Below are positions 32,393-41,589 of a DNA stretch of 64,000 nt, one piece after another. The notes under the pieces were generated by a model. It searched no databases, was not told the origin of the DNA, and saw only the letters and a program-made list of their open reading frames with translations. Numbering within the stretch: the stretch's first letter is position 1; the number at the start of each line of letters is the position of its first letter. The stretch covers positions 1 to 64,000 of the forward strand of contig NZ_BBBJ01000011.1 in the NCBI RefSeq assembly GCF_001316005.1. Direction: 5' to 3'. The stretch comes from Vulcanisaeta distributa JCM 11217 (lineage in GTDB: Archaea; Thermoproteota; Thermoprotei; Thermoproteales; Thermocladiaceae). The position numbers and the translations under genes are program-made.

Positions 32393-33463
32393 TGAGTGAG
32401 GTCCTTGCTAGGTATGACCTGGATAGGGTCACCATAGCCACGCTAGCTAGCCACTCATCGCTTCAGATATTCCACGGGGGCCAAGCTCGAGGGTTTCGAG
32501 ACCGTAGCCATCGTGCCCAGGGATAGGCTTTGGTTCTATGAGCAGTTTAGGCACTTGATTAATCACTTCGTGGTCCTCAATAACTGGAGGGAGCTATGTA
32601 GTCCTGAGGTGGTTGGGAGGCTCCAGTCGTTGAATGCCGTGTTGGTGCCTCACGGTAGTTACGTGGAGTACGTGGGCCTTGATTGCGCCGAGGGTATTGA
32701 GGTGCCCATCTTTGGGCTTAGGAGACTGTTTAGGGTTGAGAGTGACCAGTGGGCTAAGATGGATCTCCTCAGGAGGGCCGGTATACCAATACCGAGGCTC
32801 TTTGGCGTTGGCGATGATGTTGATGGGCCAGTGATAGTCAAGTTGCCGGGTGCGAAGGGTGGTAGAGGCTACTTCATTGCCAGGTCTGGGGGGGGAGGAG
32901 GTGGTTAGGGGGGGTGTTGAGGAGAGGGTTAGGGAGGCTTGGTGAAGACGCCCAAGGAAGCCATAGTCCAGGAGTATCTGATAGGCGTACCGATATACAT
33001 ACACTACTTCCACAGCCCAATACTGGGTAGGGTCGAGATACTGGGCGCCGACATTAGGTATGAAACCAACATAGACGGTCTAAGGAGGTTACCACCAGAC
33101 GTGATAATTGAGATGGGCTTGAAACCAACCTTCGTCGTTGTGGGTAATATACCGCTTGTGCTTAGGGAGAGCCTTTTGCCCAAGGTCCTCGATTACGGCA
33201 TTAAATTTACCGAGGAGACCAGGAGAAGCCTACCGCCGGGTATAATTGGGCCCTTCTCCCTAGAGGGCGTTATTAATGATGAGACCAATATAAGGATTTT
33301 CGAGTTCTCTGGGAGGATTGTTGCTGGGACTAATTTATACGTGTATGGTAGCCCGTACTCATACCTCTACTGGGGGGGCGAGCCTATGAGTATGGGTAGG
33401 AGGATTGCTAGGGAGATTAGGATGGCGATTGAGAAGGACTCGCTGGAGAAGGTGGTTACATGA
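32392..33463 (+). CDS. purP: FAICAR synthetase, PurP copy 1
   Basis: Archaeal formate- and ATP-dependent formylation of AICAR, replacing folate-dependent PurH. ATP-grasp family: [63 protein letters not shown], and [10 protein letters not shown] at the C-terminus. Breaks near 32476-32480 (5 G, 4 expected), 32887-32895 and 32940. About 356 residues. ATG overlaps the stop of the PRTase; its own stop overlaps purP copy 2 (ATGA). Confidence 0.92.
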
Positions 33464-34581
33464 GGTATAGTGCCAGGGAATTACTAAGCAATTATAAGCT
33501 TGGCGTGGATTCGGTTCACATAGCCGCCATAGCAAGCCACTCAGCCCTTGATGTTTTTGATGGGGGCTAAGGACGAGGGGTTCAGGACGATAGCCGTCTG
33601 CCAGAAGGGTAGGGAGACGGCGTACCTCAGGTTTAGGAGGGTTGTTGATATTCCGTTAATACTTGATAAGTACGCCGACGTGGCTAGGGAGGATGTCGTG
33701 GGCAAGTTGAGGGCGTTAAGCACCATATTCGTGCCTAACAGGAGCTTCTCGGTTTACGTGGGTTACGATACTATCGAGAGCCAATTCCCAGTGCCCATAT
33801 TCGGCAATAGGTACCTGCTTAGGTATGAGGAGAGGGTTGGGGGGGATAAGACGTATTACAAGATCCTCGATAGGGCAGGCATTAGGAGACCTAGGACCTA
33901 CGTCTCACCCGACGATATTGATAGGCCCGTGATGGTTAAGATGCCCCACGCGAGGAAGAGGGTTGAGAGGGGGGGTTCTTCGTTGCCGTTGATAGGGAGG
34001 ACTTCTGGAGGAAGTTTAGAAAGCTCGTTAGTGATGGGGGGGTAGTGAGTGAGGGTGACCTTAATAGGGCATCGATTGAGGAGTTGGTCGTTGGGGGGGC
34101 TCACTTCAACGTTAATTACTTCAGGAGTGTCGCGAGGGATGAGGTGGAGATCCTAAGCATTGATAGGAGGATTCAGACGAACCTTGATGGGCTACTGAGG
34201 CTCACGGCTGATGTGCAGTTGGAGATTAAGGATTACTTTGACGTGGAGATGATTGAGATCGGTCATGAGCCGGCCACCATCAGGGAGAGCGAGCTCAATA
34301 GGCTCTTTGAGGTGGGTGATAGGTTCGTTAAGGCCACCGAGGAGGTCGAGCCGCCGGGCGTCATTGGGCCATTCACACTACAGTTAATGGTCACCTCAGA
34401 CCTCGATATAGTGGTCTTCGACGTGGCCCTCAGGATTGGCGGTGGCACGAACATATACATGGGCATTGGCAGTCAGTATAGCAAGCTGTACTTCGGAAGA
34501 CCCATTAGCATGGGCAGGAGGATTGCCATGGAAATTAGGGAATGCCTTGAGGGTAATTGCCTAGAAAAGATAATAACCTAA
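33460..34581 (+). CDS. PurP-family protein, copy 2
   Basis: Second PurP-type ATP-grasp protein, about 371 residues after repair. It starts [20 protein letters not shown], with HIAAIASHSALDVFDGAKDE aligning to copy 1, then VPIFGNRYLLRYEE, MVKMPHARKRVERGFF, QTNLDGLLRLTADVQ and VIGPFTLQLMV. Breaks at 33562-33566 (5 G), 33970-33976 and 34036-34042. Tandem PurP paralogues are known in archaea, where one copy may have a different or structural role; here copy 2 retains the overall motif order. Confidence 0.85.
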
Positions 34582-34719
34582 CCATAGCCTTATTCCGCAA
34601 TCATTCACAGCAATAAGTCTCAAATAAGTCTCCATCCCTAACCGCCTAAGTAAGCAGCGCAACCTCCGCGCATTAAATCAATATTTACGTTAAAATAACG
34701 AATGGTATTATTAATGCTG

Positions 34720-34835
34720 AATAATCGATACTTTGCCCCCCTGCATGCACCCACACCATTGGGTCCCGCGGCCCGGTTTTGCCGGGTCGTGGGTGGCCCA
34801 ATGGTGTGAATGCAAGGCAGGTATGGGCTTTTTTA
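34720..34835 (+). ncRNA. candidate structured RNA (long hairpin)
   Basis: A nearly continuous stem: CACACCATTGGG (34752-34763) pairs with CCCAATGGTGTG (34797-34808); CCCGCG (34765-34770) pairs with CGTGGG (34788-34793); CCCGG (34772-34776) pairs with CCGGG (34782-34786) around a TTTTG loop. Below, TGCAT (34742-34746) pairs with ATGCA (34810-34814). A T6 run at 34829-34834 follows, and taaaataa at 34691-34698 could be a TATA box. GC-rich in an AT-rich gap. No known RNA family was recognised. Strand chosen from the TATA and T-run positions. Confidence 0.45.
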
Positions 34836-35002
34836 ATTGCTTGTTTGTTCGTGGCTTATATTGATTACTTCATTAATTAGCCTATGAATTACACTTGAAT
34901 TACGCTTAAATTACTCATGGATTACGCAAGAATTACCTAAGCACTCTCACCACTAATTAACAACTCAACCATGTACTTCATGGATTTACTCAAAATTAAT
35001 TC

Positions 35003-35149
35003 TTACTTATTAACCCCCCCATCATTGCGAACATGCCTAACCTTAATTGTCCTCAGCTCGCTTCTCGTTATGATGTACGTGGCTCTCCACCTCAGCTTAA
35101 CAACGTCATCGCCCATTGCCCTCACCTGCCTGATTACCTTGTAAGTCAT
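35003..35149 (-). CDS. small hypothetical protein, 48 aa
   Basis: ATG-started frame rich in basic and beta-branched residues: MTYKVIRQVRAMGDDVVKLR, then WRATYIITRSELRTIKVRHV. Codon use resembles the neighbouring genes. The C-terminus passes a 7-C run and is uncertain. It could be a small nucleic-acid-binding protein or a chance frame; no family recognised. Confidence 0.35.
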   Translation of the reverse strand: MTYKVIRQVRAMGDDVVKLRWRATYIITRSELRTIKVRHVRNDGGVNK

Positions 35150-35261
35150 TCATAGCGCATATGTACACGAAGAACTTGGCGATTGAAATTATAAGAGTCG
35201 CCAAGACAGGTAGTATAACCGCATCATTATCACTAACTGGCCTTAGGGTATTAATATCGTG

Positions 35262-36054
35262 ATGCCTAAGCTATTCGGTGATAATGTGTTCAAGCCCGCG
35301 GGATCATTATTAACCAACGGAGTGCTCGAAGAGAGATACCCAGTAATAAGTAATAATCAGTTATGGTAAACCATTAATGGTTAATAACGTGGTCAGGAAA
35401 AACCATGTATACATAAGCAATGTGAACCTTAATGAAGGTGACGTGAGTATCATGTGGAGATTAATAGCGATGGATAATAAGGATGAGGTTGAAAATAAAG
35501 CTAGGACCGTTGAGAGGGTTCCTAAACTTAATGATGGGGGGGAGTTTTACGTTCCTATTGTTCGCTATATTAGGCGATGGCGACGTTAATGTTAAAAAGA
35601 AGGGTATTAAACTTACGATCTTAGAATGCATTGATTAGGGTTTTAGTTGAGGGCTTGGGCTCGCTTATGCTGATGGGCTTAGGCAATCGTCAGCGTTGGC
35701 AGGCATGAGGGTTAAGTCCCTGGGTAGGTCTTCAATTAAGGTTATTGGAGGCGTTAGGATGGCTGTGCACGTGAACAATAACGGCTACGTGGAGTTGAGG
35801 GTTAAACGCGAGGATTACGATAATGCCGTAGAGGTCTTAACGAGACCGGAGGCGCGGCTATAAGGGATTGGGTTTAAGAGTCTTAAAAGGCTTCGAGGTC
35901 TACGTAGGCCAGGTGGAATCAAGAAACACCCAGAGTCAATGGCTAAGGTCTATGGGGGGGTGTAAAGAGGATTCTTGATGAGGTGGTGAGTGAGGGTAAG
36001 GAAAGGAGGGTGGAGACAGTAATAAAGGCAATGGCAAGACTAGGCTGTCAATAA
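35262..36054 (+). pseudogene. PaRep2b-like remnant
   Basis: Fragments of the Pyrobaculum PaRep2b family in order, in shifting frames: FYVPIVRYIRRWRR (35550-35589), LGSLMLMGLG near 35660, VKSLGRSSIKVIGGVRMAVHV near 35710-35770 split over frames, GYVELRVKREDYDNAVEVL near 35790-35840, and HPESMAKVYGGV near 35930-35960 followed by RILDEVVSEGKERRVETVIK ending at TAA 36052-36054. Many of the shifts are outside G runs, so it is probably truly degenerate. Confidence 0.55.
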
Positions 36055-36167
36055 CCCCCCCGCCCGGAGTCCACAGGTCTTAAACGAAGACAAGGTTTAA
36101 CAATTCCGAGAACTGGGAAATTAAACTTCTGGCTCGCACGTAGGTTCCGTATGGCCTGGGCAGTACT

Positions 36168-36284
36168 ATGGCTGGGTTGCTCATGGATTATGCGGAATTC
36201 TCGTTATCAATGGTGCTGGGAGGCGTCATAGCGTTGCTCGACCCAATACTTTACTACGTATTCTTTAGGTATGGCGGTGAATAA
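36168..36284 (+). CDS. candidate 38-aa membrane peptide
   Basis: MAGLLMDYAEFSLSMVLGGV, then IALLDPILYYVFFRYGG: one or two hydrophobic segments. It sits 66 bases upstream of cbiG, where small membrane proteins of cobalt uptake systems sometimes occur, but there is no motif to support that. May be a chance frame. The rest of 36055-36320 shows no gene. Confidence 0.3.
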   Translation: MAGLLMDYAEFSLSMVLGGVIALLDPILYYVFFRYGGE

Positions 36285-36329
36285 GGTATTGTTTATTAAT
36301 TTTGGGTGTGTATTTGTAGTGCTTATAAA

Positions 36330-36345
36330 TAGGGTTGTTATCCTA
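36330..36345 (+). promoter_or_regulatory. cobalamin-regulon operator before cbiG (one mismatch)
   Basis: TAGGGT-TGTT-ATCCTA: right half perfect, left half with G for A at position 5. TATA-like cttataaa abuts it at 36322-36329. GTG start of cbiG lies 4 bases downstream. Confidence 0.75.
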
Positions 36346-36349
36346 CATC

Positions 36350-37343
36350 GTGTCGGCTCTGGAGAGATTATGGAGAGGTGTGCTTATTGTTTATGCTAGC
36401 AATGCCGGTGCTGATACCGCCAATAGGCTATTTAAGTTGTTGAGGAGGGTTGGCGTACCGACGGTGGTGATTAAGTATGACGGTGATTTAAGCAGGTACT
36501 GGGGCTGTTTCGACGCCATAGTCCTCGTGATGGCGTTGAGCGGTGCCGTCAGGCTAGTTTGTAAATACGCTAAGTCTAAGGTTGTGGATCCAGCCGTAGT
36601 TGCCATTGATGATGGGGGGGGTAGTACGTAATACCAATATTGAGCGCCCATTGGGGTGCCAACGAGGTCGCTGAAGCAATCGCTGAGTTAATGGGGGGCC
36701 GAGGCCGTGATAACCACGGCGGCCGAGTACATGGGCATTACGGGCATTGAGGAACTAGCCAGGCTTCTTCACTGTGACATTATCAATACCGAGGAATTAC
36801 CAAGCTTCTACTCAGCGCTCCTCGGTGGTAAACCAGTATGTATCGTCGGCATAGATAAATTACCAAGTGGTGTCAAGGGTAACTACATGGTTGGGCTTAA
36901 TACGGAGTGTGAATACGCCGTGGTCGTGGGTGATACACAACAATCATTAGGGGGGGGTATCAGGGTGCTGCGGTGCATGCCGTATAAGGTGATCATTGGG
37001 GGGGTTGGGCTTATGAATGAGGCCGGCGTTGATGAGGTAATTAAGGCCATAAGGGCTGTGTTGGATAGGCTCGGCATTGAAGTCAATAGGGTCTTGACCG
37101 TGGCCTCGATAAAGCCGAGGGTCGGCGAAGCAGCCAAGGCATTGGGCTTACCCTTTAGGTTAGTAGGTGTTGATGAATTGCGGAGAATCGATTACGGATG
37201 CGCCACACCGCCAAGCGATGAGCTAAGAAGGCTAGGCATTAGGGGGTGTTGCTGAGCTTGCGGCATTAGCCGCGGGAGGAACCTCACTATTACTTAGGAA
37301 GATCGTTGTTGGGAGGGTCACGGTGGCCGTGGCGAGGGTTTAA
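36350..37343 (+). CDS. cbiG: cobalt-precorrin-5A hydrolase
   Basis: Opens the delta-lactone of cobalt-precorrin-5A. GVLIVYASNAGADTANRLF, FDAIVLVMALSGAVRL, ISAHWGA-type segment (ILSAHWGANEVAEAIAE after repair), EAVITTAAEYMGITGIEELA, and a C-terminal VNRVLTVASIKPRVGEAAKA are characteristic. Three breaks (8-G run 36613-36620, near 36692-36697, and 37243-37247). The usual GIGCRRGT segment reads IIGVGLMNEAGVDE, without Cys. Starts leaderless at GTG 36350. First gene of the cbi island. Confidence 0.9.
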
Positions 37344-37376
37344 CGCTTATAAGCTAGGCATTAAGTCACGCCTTAA

Positions 37377-38063
37377 ATGCTGTACATAATCGGCGCTGGA
37401 CCTGGCGATCCAGGGCTAATAACCGTTAAGGGCCTCAACGTACTACGCTCAGTTGACACGGTGGCCGGTTGGGGTAGTGTGCTTGATAGGTTTGGTGAAT
37501 ACCTCGTTGGTAAGAGGATCATTAGGCTTAGTTATAGGAATGAGGCAGAGGGCCTTAAGGAACTAGTGATCAGCGCCGTCAATGGTGATGCGGCACTGCT
37601 AATACATGGGGATCCCTCGGTGTCAGAGTCACAATTAATATCCAAGATAACGCAGCTATGCAGGGAGTACGGGGTTAATTACGAGGTAATACCAGGCGTC
37701 TCCTCGGTAAATGCGGTATTGGGGTTACTGGGTATTGACTTAGACTCCTCCGTATTTATATCCCTGCATGTGAGGGGTTCTTTAGACGATAGGCTGAGGG
37801 AGCTTAAAACAATATTAAAGGTACTGAGGAGGTTCATCATTGTATTACCACCTCCATACCCACATGGGCCACGGCTGATCGCCAAGACGCTTCTGGATTT
37901 GGGTTGCGACCCTGAGGTCATAATAATTGAAAGAGCCACGTATAACGACCAAAGAATTATGAGGGCCAAGGCCTCAAGCGTTATAAACTTAAGTAATGAG
38001 TTTAGTGATTTAACAATCATGGTAATACCGCCCTGCAGCTGTGATAGTAATTCTTTTAAATAG
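37377..38063 (+). CDS. cbiE: cobalt-precorrin-7 C5-methyltransferase
   Basis: SAM-dependent tetrapyrrole methylase of 228 residues, intact. It begins MLYIIGAGPGDPGLITVKG with the invariant SAM motif. LIHGDPSVSESQLISKI and VIPGVSSVNAVLGLLGIDL follow, as in CbiE rather than CbiH or CbiF. It works with CbiT, whose gene is downstream. Its last codons overlap the first operator of the cbiX-C unit. It is a useful control for sequence quality, because its Gly codon is GGA and the GPGDP motif is normal. Confidence 0.93.
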   Translation: MLYIIGAGPGDPGLITVKGLNVLRSVDTVAGWGSVLDRFGEYLVGKRIIRLSYRNEAEGLKELVISAVNGDAALLIHGDPSVSESQLISKITQLCREYGVNYEVIPGVSSVNAVLGLLGIDLDSSVFISLHVRGSLDDRLRELKTILKVLRRFIIVLPPPYPHGPRLIAKTLLDLGCDPEVIIIERATYNDQRIMRAKASSVINLSNEFSDLTIMVIPPCSCDSNSFK

Positions 38064-38074
38064 GATGTATGTCC
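38061..38074 (+). promoter_or_regulatory. degenerate cobalamin-regulon half-site before cbiX-C
   Basis: TAGGAT-GTAT-GTCC: left half perfect, right half degenerate. TATA-like ttttaaa abuts at 38054-38060. Lies 24 bases upstream of the full site. Confidence 0.45.
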
Positions 38075-38084
38075 AGTTTTTAAG

Positions 38085-38100
38085 TAGGATATGAATCCTA
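38085..38100 (+). promoter_or_regulatory. cobalamin-regulon operator before cbiX-C
   Basis: Perfect TAGGAT-ATGA-ATCCTA, overlapping the presumed ATG start (38091) of cbiX-C. TATA-like tttttaag at 38077-38084. Confidence 0.8.
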
Positions 38101-39149
38101 CATCGGTACTCGTAATAACCCATGGATCCCGCAGATCTGAATTCCTAGATTGGTTCAATGATTTAGAACGTTACATTAAGGGCAGGTTGGGTGGCTTGGG
38201 TTTGATGGCTCATGTTAGTATTGCTCATAATGAGTATTCAAGCCCTAACTGGAGGGATTCATTAAGGGAGCTTCTTGCTCTGGTACCAAGCGCGTTGTGA
38301 TCGCCCTAGCGTTTCTAGGCCCTGGTAATCACGTGATTAGGGACATAATGGGGTCCCTGGGTGTTCAGGAGTTTAATAAGTGGGTTAGGGCATCGTGGGG
38401 GGTGGTTACGAGTTTGAGGTTTACGTTACAAGGCCGCTAATTGACTCAGCGCTTGTTAAGGAGGCGTTGCTTATGAGGATAGTCAACGCCCTGAACACAT
38501 CCGTGAACGTGGATAGGTACATCATGGATCCCGAGGAGATTGAAAGAAATAGCTAGATAAGGTGGTTGAGTTGGTCCGTAGAGAGCTTGGTACTAACGAT
38601 GAATCAATTATTAGGCTTGTGGCCAAGGCCGTGTTTGCCACCGGTAACCCCCCCGCCCTTATTAAGTACATGCATGTGGATCCCGAGGTATTTAATGTAT
38701 TTAGGGAATTAATTAATGGTAACGCCACGGTAATTACTGATGTTAAGATGGTGGCGGTCGGCGTGAGGTGGGGGGGTAACACCGTGACCCTGATAGACGA
38801 TGTGGAAGTCACAAAGTTAGCAGTGGAGCTTGGCATCACGAGAGCCGCAGCATCAATGAGGATGGGGGGGCTGAGCAAGTTCAAGCCCGCGATTCCAATT
38901 ATCGGTAATTCACCCACGGCCCTTATCGAGGTAATTAAGATGATTAGGGAGGGCTTGGAGGTCCCCATGGTAATCGCGACGCCGCCGGGCTTCACCAATG
39001 CTGTGGACGCGAAGGAGGAGTTAATCAGGATGGGGGGGATACCTAGCGTGGTCGTGAGGGGGGGTACGTATGGGGGGGGTAGTAACGTGGCTGTGGCCGT
39101 ATTTAATGAATTACTAAGCATTGTAAGGGAGGGGGGGCATGGCGGGTAG
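38091..39149 (+). CDS. cbiX: CbiX-CbiC fusion: cobaltochelatase plus precorrin-8 methylmutase
   Basis: N-terminal 130 residues resemble small CbiX: VLVITHGSRRSEFLDWFN with the metal-binding His, SIAHNEYSS, and ALAFLGPGNHVIRDIMGS with the second His. A link (DPEEIERNSLDKVVELVRRE) leads into CbiC: VITDVKMVAVGV, GITRAAASMRMGGLS, IIGNSPTALIEVIKMI and IATPPGFTNAVDAKEELIR. Breaks near 38293, 38395-38405 and 38552. After repair the two domains share one frame, so a natural fusion is likely. The CbiC region has VFATGN where the family has a catalytic His (IHATGD), to be checked. Ends overlapping cbiH. Confidence 0.85.
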
Positions 39150-39874
39150 GCTCTACGTAGTTGGCATTGGACCAGGAAGCCCCCGAGTTAAGGACTGTGG
39201 CCGCAATTAATGCAATCAGAGACAGTGATGTAATTATTGGCTATAACACGTACATAAATCTAATTAGCGATTTAATTAATGGTAAGGAAGTAATTAGATC
39301 AAGAATGCATGAGGAGGTCATGAGGGCTAAGCTTGCCATTGAGAAGGCCCTCGATGGCCATGTAGTCTCGCTGGTGAGCGGTGGCGATCCCCAGGTCTAT
39401 GGATTGGCGAGTCTCGTCCTCGAGTTAATAAGTAAGGAGGAACTTGACTTGAGACCTACCGTAATACCTGGGGGGGTCACCGCGGCCCTCGCGGCGGCAG
39501 CCAGGTTGGGCGCGCCCCTCAACATGGACTTCGCGGTTGTAAATCTGAGCAATCTATTGGTTAGTGATGAGGAGATTATGATGAGGATTAGGGCGGCGGC
39601 AAGCGGCGACTTCGTGATTGCCCTGTACAACCCGATCAGTAAAGACGTACTTATCAAAGCCATGAATCTAATATCCATGTTTAGAAATGCATCAACGCCG
39701 GTGGGTATAGTCAGGAATGCCTATAGGGATGGCGAGTTCGTGATAACGACAAACTTAGGTAACTGGATGAGGTATTTAGAGGTCATAGATATGAATACGA
39801 CATTAATAATAGGTAACTCAAGAACCTACGTTTACAGAGGACTCATGATAACGCCAAGGGGTTATAGGGTATGA
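39139..39874 (+). CDS. cbiH: cobalt-precorrin-3B C17-methyltransferase
   Basis: SAM-dependent ring-contraction methylase. ATG 39139 gives MAGRLYVVGIGPGSPELRT once the 5-C run at 39180-39184 is set to 4. IIGYNTYINLISDLI, GHVVSLVSGGDPQVYGLA, and VIPGGVTAALAAAARLGAPL follow; the second Gly of PGGV comes from a 7-G run at 39470-39476. Then FVIALYNPISK and TPVGIVRNAYRDGE. 245 residues. Overlaps cbiC by 11 bases and cbiD by 4. Confidence 0.94.
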
Positions 39875-40935
39875 GCGTGATTGATTATTTCAAACGCTTC
39901 GGCATAACCACGGGGGCAGCGGCTGCGGCTGCCGCTAAGGCGGCAACCATCGCATTAATTAGGGGTGTTACGCCCAGTAGCGTCACAATACCAACGCCTG
40001 TTGGGCTTAGGCTTGAGGTCTCCATTGATAGGGTCTTTACGATTGGCGATTATGTATGCGCCGATGTGCGTAAAATCGCCGGTGATAACCCAGACAGCCT
40101 AAATAACGCGGTGATTAGGGCCTGCGTCCATTCAATAAATGAACAGGTAATAAAAATCAAAGGTGGGCATGGCGTGGGTAAGGTCGTGAGACCAGGTTTA
40201 AGCATCCCCCCCATGGGTGAACCGGCCATTAGCCCCCCCACGGCTAAGCTCATGATTGAAAATGCTGTTAGGGAGGTCGTTAATGCCGGTGTTGAGGTCA
40301 TAATAGAGGTACCCAATGGCGAGGAGTTGGCTAAGGCAACGATGAACGAGGACGTCGGTATAGTCGGCGGCATAGCTATACTTGGGACGACTGGGATTGA
40401 ATGGCCTATCAGCAATGAGGCCTTTGTCCAACATATCAAGGCCCAATTAACGGCATTAAGGGGGGGTAAGTACGATGGTGTAGTGATTGCCTCAGGGAAT
40501 AGGGCTGTTAACTACGCTAAGGCAATTTACGAGATGCCCGTGGTTAAGGTAGGCGACTTAATAGGCGCCTCTGTTAAAGAGGCCATTGGGCTAGGCTTCC
40601 ATAGGGTAGTCATTGCGCTGCTGCCCGGCAAGGCCGTCAAGTTGGCGGCTGGTTTAATGAATACTCATAGCTCAATTGGAGATGCGCGTATTGAGACGAT
40701 TACCTGGGCAGCAGTAATGGCGGGGATTAATGGAGAATTACTACGGAGGATAGCGGTCTCAAAGACTGTTGGTGAGGCGTTGCATTACCTTGGCGATGCG
40801 GCGGGTAAGGTTATGAGGGTGATAGCCGAGAGGGCATTGGGCAGATTAAGGAGGTTTGGCAATGCCTCTCTTGAGGTCGTGATATTTAGTGAGGATGGGG
40901 GGGAGGTACTCGCGAGGGTTAATAGCCATGACTAG
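39871..40935 (+). CDS. cbiD: cobalt-precorrin-5B C1-methyltransferase
   Basis: Methylates C1 of the corrin ring in the cobalt-early route. Intact 354 residues. RFGITTGAAAAAAAKAATIA at the start, GHGVGKVVRPGLSIPPMGEP, EVIIEVPNGEELAKATMNED, and GGIAILGTTGIEWPISNEAF are classical. It overlaps cbiH at its start and cbiT at its end. Confidence 0.96.
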   Translation: MSVIDYFKRFGITTGAAAAAAAKAATIALIRGVTPSSVTIPTPVGLRLEVSIDRVFTIGDYVCADVRKIAGDNPDSLNNAVIRACVHSINEQVIKIKGGHGVGKVVRPGLSIPPMGEPAISPPTAKLMIENAVREVVNAGVEVIIEVPNGEELAKATMNEDVGIVGGIAILGTTGIEWPISNEAFVQHIKAQLTALRGGKYDGVVIASGNRAVNYAKAIYEMPVVKVGDLIGASVKEAIGLGFHRVVIALLPGKAVKLAAGLMNTHSSIGDARIETITWAAVMAGINGELLRRIAVSKTVGEALHYLGDAAGKVMRVIAERALGRLRRFGNASLEVVIFSEDGGEVLARVNSHD

Positions 40936-41587
40936 CCCTGCCTGGCCCTACATAACTCCTGGAATACCTGATGAGCTGTTTGAGCGTGTTGAGGGCATAC
41001 CAATGACTAAGGAGGAGGTTAGGGCGTTGGTGATTTCTAAGCTTAGGCTAAGGGAGGACTCGAGGGTTCTGGATGTCGGTTCAGGGACTGGCTCAGTGGC
41101 TGTGGAGGCTGCCCTAATAGCGAGGAGGGGTCTCGTATATGCTATTGATAGGGATGAAAGAGCCATTGAGTTAACCCGCAGGAATGCCATGAGGTTTGGC
41201 GTGGGTGATAGAGTCGTTGTAATACATGGCGAGGCGCCAGAGGCCCTGGACAAAGTACCTAATGAGGTTGACGCGGTATTCATAGGTGGTAGTGGCGGTA
41301 AGTTGAGGGACATAATCACTGGTGTATGTGGTAAATTAGCCGTGGGCGGCCGTTTAGTGATTGACGCGATAACCCTAGAGAATGCATCGCTCGCTTTAAC
41401 TATCATGGCTGAGTTAGGCTTCGTAAACGTGGAGGTTACTGAAGTCGTGATAGCCAAGGGCTTTAGAACAAGCTTAGGCACGGCAATGCTCTCGAGAAAC
41501 CCAATATTCATAATAGTCGGTGAGAGAGACGAATGCCGGCCAACGCATTCAATGGCGAGCATTAAGGATGCCATTAAACGGTGGTGA
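40928..41587 (+). CDS. cbiT: cobalt-precorrin-6B C15-methyltransferase (decarboxylating)
   Basis: Class I SAM methyltransferase. WPYITPGIPDELFERVEGIP, MTKEEVRALVISKL, VLDVGSGTGSVAVEAALI (SAM loop) near residue 48, YAIDRDERAIELTRRNA and DAVFIGGSGG. Intact, 219 residues. ATG 40928 was chosen because the text before PAWPYITPG is in the cbiD overlap. Acts with CbiE on ring carbons C5 and C15. Confidence 0.95.
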   Translation: MTSPAWPYITPGIPDELFERVEGIPMTKEEVRALVISKLRLREDSRVLDVGSGTGSVAVEAALIARRGLVYAIDRDERAIELTRRNAMRFGVGDRVVVIHGEAPEALDKVPNEVDAVFIGGSGGKLRDIITGVCGKLAVGGRLVIDAITLENASLALTIMAELGFVNVEVTEVVIAKGFRTSLGTAMLSRNPIFIIVGERDECRPTHSMASIKDAIKRW

Positions 41588-41589
41588 TC

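Noticed and set aside
30116-36054. An insertion sequence or integrated element
   Set aside because: No transposase, integrase or terminal repeats were found; the remnants match PaREP families and transporters.
36300-36350. Cobalamin riboswitch upstream of the cbi genes
   Set aside because: The starts lie about 28 bases from the TATA box, leaving no room for a leader, and no B12-box-like sequence was seen.
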